Source: Desulfurococcales archaeon ex4484_217_1
GTDB taxonomy: Archaea; Thermoproteota; Thermoprotei_A; EX4484-217-1
NCBI GenBank assembly: GCA_002254745.1
Contig: NJED01000071.1
Coordinates: forward strand, 1 to 7,016
DNA length: 7,016 nucleotides
Direction of reading: 5' to 3'
Position 1 is the stretch's first letter. Each line of letters opens with the position of its first letter. The notes under the pieces were generated by a model that searched no databases, was not told the DNA's origin, and saw nothing but the letters and a program-made list of their open reading frames with translations. Positions 5,453 to 7,016 of the stretch are shown here, in pieces. The position numbers and the translations under genes are program-made.

Positions 5453-6759
5453 TATGGAGCAACCCCCAAAACTATGTTTCTTAATCTAACATTTGGCCCT
5501 CCAAACCATACAGGAACCCCTTGGTGAGGTTCTCCTTTGCCACACGTTCCAGCATGAAATTCTAGACTCTTATCTGCAGCATCAACAGACTCGTAGAACC
5601 CCTTAGTAGTCAATTCTATTACAGGGTTCCTTATAGGCTCCTTAATTTCACCATTCTCTATAAGGTAGGCTTCTAAACCTACATATCTTTGACTCCATCT
5701 GACGTCATCAATATTCCACTCCATATAGCTCTTAATGTAAACACCTACCCTAATGTCTTCAAGTAGTTCTTTGAAACTATAATCCCCAGGTTTAAAGTAG
5801 GTGTTCGACATTCTAATTATAGGTTCCGAAGTGTAGTCCATAGCTCTAGCTGAACCATTGCTTACAGTATTAAATACTTTAGCTGTCCACCTATTGTGTA
5901 AGTGTTCATTTATTATGCCATTTTTGTAAAGGTATTTAGGTCTTGCTTCAACACATTCATCATCGTACAAGTAATACCCGTAGCTTCCAGGTATTGTTGG
6001 ATCATCTATTACCGTTGAAGCCTCGGAGCCTATTCTTTTCCCCAGCATTCCCTTCTTTATGAAGCTTTCACCAGCTTGTGCTGCTTCTCTGCCAAGAATT
6101 CTATCTGCTTCGCTAGGATGCCCTGCGGATTCATGTACCATTAAACCTACTATTTCACTGCCTAGAATAACATCTATTTTACCTTTAGGTGGAGATTTGC
6201 CTTTGAGAAGCACTTTTTCTAACATTTTAGCTTCTTCAGCTACCCTGCTAACTATATCCCATTTATCAAGTAATTCAAGCCCTCCTGACGCACCTAGTTC
6301 ATACATTCTCTGTATAGTACCTTTCTCCGTCGATTGCATTAGGCTTGCTTCTAAACTATTGTATACTTCCTTGTAAAAACCTATCTTCTCGCCTATTGAA
6401 ACATTATTAAAATCCTTAACAGGTTTTACCTCATAACTATACGTTACGGTTTTTGCATCAGCGAAGCTTATAGGTTCAGCGTACATGTAGGAAAACGCTT
6501 TAGCCCTAGAAACTGCTTTCTCCAATGCTCTTTCTAAACTATCCTTCGAAACATTATTAGTTGACGCAAAACCTAAAGATCCCTTTACTAGAACTCTAAT
6601 AGCGACTCCTTCACTAAATACTTTGCCAACACTAATAGTTTTATTCATTCTAGTAACAGCATAGGATCCTCTGTGTTTATGATACCTAACTTCAACATAG
6701 TTTGCTCCGAGCTTAACACCTCTAGCTACAATATGTTCTAGAATAGTTTCATCTATCAT
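5449..6759 (-). CDS. tldD: TldD zinc metalloprotease
   Basis: TldD is the catalytic subunit of the TldD/TldE peptidase. Zinc ligands are visible: the HExxxH motif HESAGH at residues 209-214 (counting from ATG 6759), followed by SEAD, and the family Cys at 406 in GTCGKGEP. Other conserved blocks are SEASTVIDDPTIPGSYGYY, ARAMDYTSEPIIRMSNTYFK and the C-terminal VRLRNIVLGV. Start choice: ATG 6759 has AAGGG seven bases upstream and puts the first family helix (ILEHIVARGVKLGANYVEVR) at the normal place; ATG 6789 and TTG 6819 would add 10 or 20 residues not expected in the family. At 436 residues it is short. Between EKIGFYKEVYNS and EKGTIQRMYELGASGG about 35 residues normally forming strands appear to be missing, in frame. 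It overlaps tldE by 4 bases and lies downstream of an amidohydrolase. Confidence 0.9.
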   Translation of the reverse strand: MIDETILEHIVARGVKLGANYVEVRYHKHRGSYAVTRMNKTISVGKVFSEGVAIRVLVKGSLGFASTNNVSKDSLERALEKAVSRAKAFSYMYAEPISFADAKTVTYSYEVKPVKDFNNVSIGEKIGFYKEVYNSLEASLMQSTEKGTIQRMYELGASGGLELLDKWDIVSRVAEEAKMLEKVLLKGKSPPKGKIDVILGSEIVGLMVHESAGHPSEADRILGREAAQAGESFIKKGMLGKRIGSEASTVIDDPTIPGSYGYYLYDDECVEARPKYLYKNGIINEHLHNRWTAKVFNTVSNGSARAMDYTSEPIIRMSNTYFKPGDYSFKELLEDIRVGVYIKSYMEWNIDDVRWSQRYVGLEAYLIENGEIKEPIRNPVIELTTKGFYESVDAADKSLEFHAGTCGKGEPHQGVPVWFGGPNVRLRNIVLGVAPY

Positions 6760-6830
6760 AGGTTCGCCCTTTAAACCTCTACTTATCATAAGTATTTCGA
6801 TTTTCAAAAACTTTTCCAAAACAAAAATGC

Positions 6831-7016
6831 TTAGTGTATTGTATATTTTTTACCTTTAATTATGATGTGTTTTACATCGTATGGTTCACTGTACATGACT
6901 ATATTTTGTACGATATTTTTCTTGGATAAGGGGGTAAACTTGGTATTTTCTATGTTTATCAATGTTAAGTTTACTTTAAGCCCTTCAGCTATTTTCCAAT
7001 TTTTAATATTAAGTAC
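6831..7016 (-). CDS. Amidohydrolase-family protein, C-terminal end (partial)
   Basis: A minus-strand frame enters from the right edge and stops at TAA 6833-6831, giving the last 61 residues. KNIVQNIVMYSEPYDVKHIIIKGKKY is typical of the end of metal-dependent amidohydrolases of the MTA/SAH deaminase, cytosine deaminase and atrazine-hydrolase group: the last part of the barrel (N-x-V-x-x), then the return strand of the small beta-sandwich (DV-x-x-IIIKGK). The preceding EGLKVNLTLINIENTKFTPL corresponds to the usual 'G-x-x-ADLVLID...TPL' segment. The catalytic metal ligands would lie upstream, outside the window, so the substrate cannot be named. The stop is 71 bases before the preferred tldD ATG and 11 before the earliest possible TTG, which suggests one transcription unit with tldD-tldE. 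Confidence 0.75.
   Translation of the reverse strand, partial: VLNIKNWKIAEGLKVNLTLINIENTKFTPLSKKNIVQNIVMYSEPYDVKHIIIKGKKYTIH

Noticed and set aside
6842..6852. Minus-strand AAAAATATAC as a tldD promoter.
   Set aside because: It lies within the last codons of the amidohydrolase (IKGKKYTIH) and is AT-rich by coding; the genes look co-transcribed.

Overview
The window reads as AT-rich chromosomal DNA from a thermophilic archaeon, most likely a crenarchaeote (Thermoproteota). The evidence is the gene content (paired TldD/TldE, a Pyrococcus-type glyoxylate reductase, a GtrA-like membrane protein), heavy use of GTG and TTG starts, tight 4-base gene overlaps, purine-rich ribosome binding sites, and proteins rich in Lys, Glu and Ile. 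The order-level placement is a guess.

Layout. The + strand runs from 1 to about 2763. It holds the 3' end of an unrecognised gene (to 200), a helical 127-residue ORF (267-650) overlapping a PD-(D/E)XK nuclease-like gene with a ribbon-helix-helix-like tail (632-1549), an internally duplicated ferritin-like protein (1613-2068), and a GtrA-type membrane protein with an extra N-terminal region (2065-2763). The minus strand fills the rest and converges on the + strand genes at 2764-2824. In transcription order it holds the end of an amidohydrolase (7016-6831), tldD (6759-5449), tldE (5452-4217, with a displaced tail to 4099), a cysteine-free thioredoxin-fold protein (4084-3806) and a broken gyaR-type glyoxylate/hydroxypyruvate reductase (3711-2825).

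How the genes work together. TldD and TldE are known to form a zinc peptidase complex. The amidohydrolase end lies just upstream and the thioredoxin-fold gene starts 14 bases after the restored tldE end, so these four look like one transcription unit. The ferritin-like and GtrA-like genes overlap by 4 bases and are probably translationally coupled. The two ORFs at 267-1549 are either a coupled pair or one gene split by a frameshift.

The most striking observation is a cluster of coding lesions. gyaR has lost about 41 codons out of frame. tldE stops early, but its missing C-terminus is intact in the next frame. tldD looks about 35 residues short in its middle. The helical ORF and the nuclease may be one frameshifted gene. 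These could be real gene decay or sequence/assembly errors; the window alone cannot decide. The best candidate for something undescribed is the helical ORF plus nuclease/RHH module. I see no CRISPR array, insertion sequence, tRNA or rRNA.
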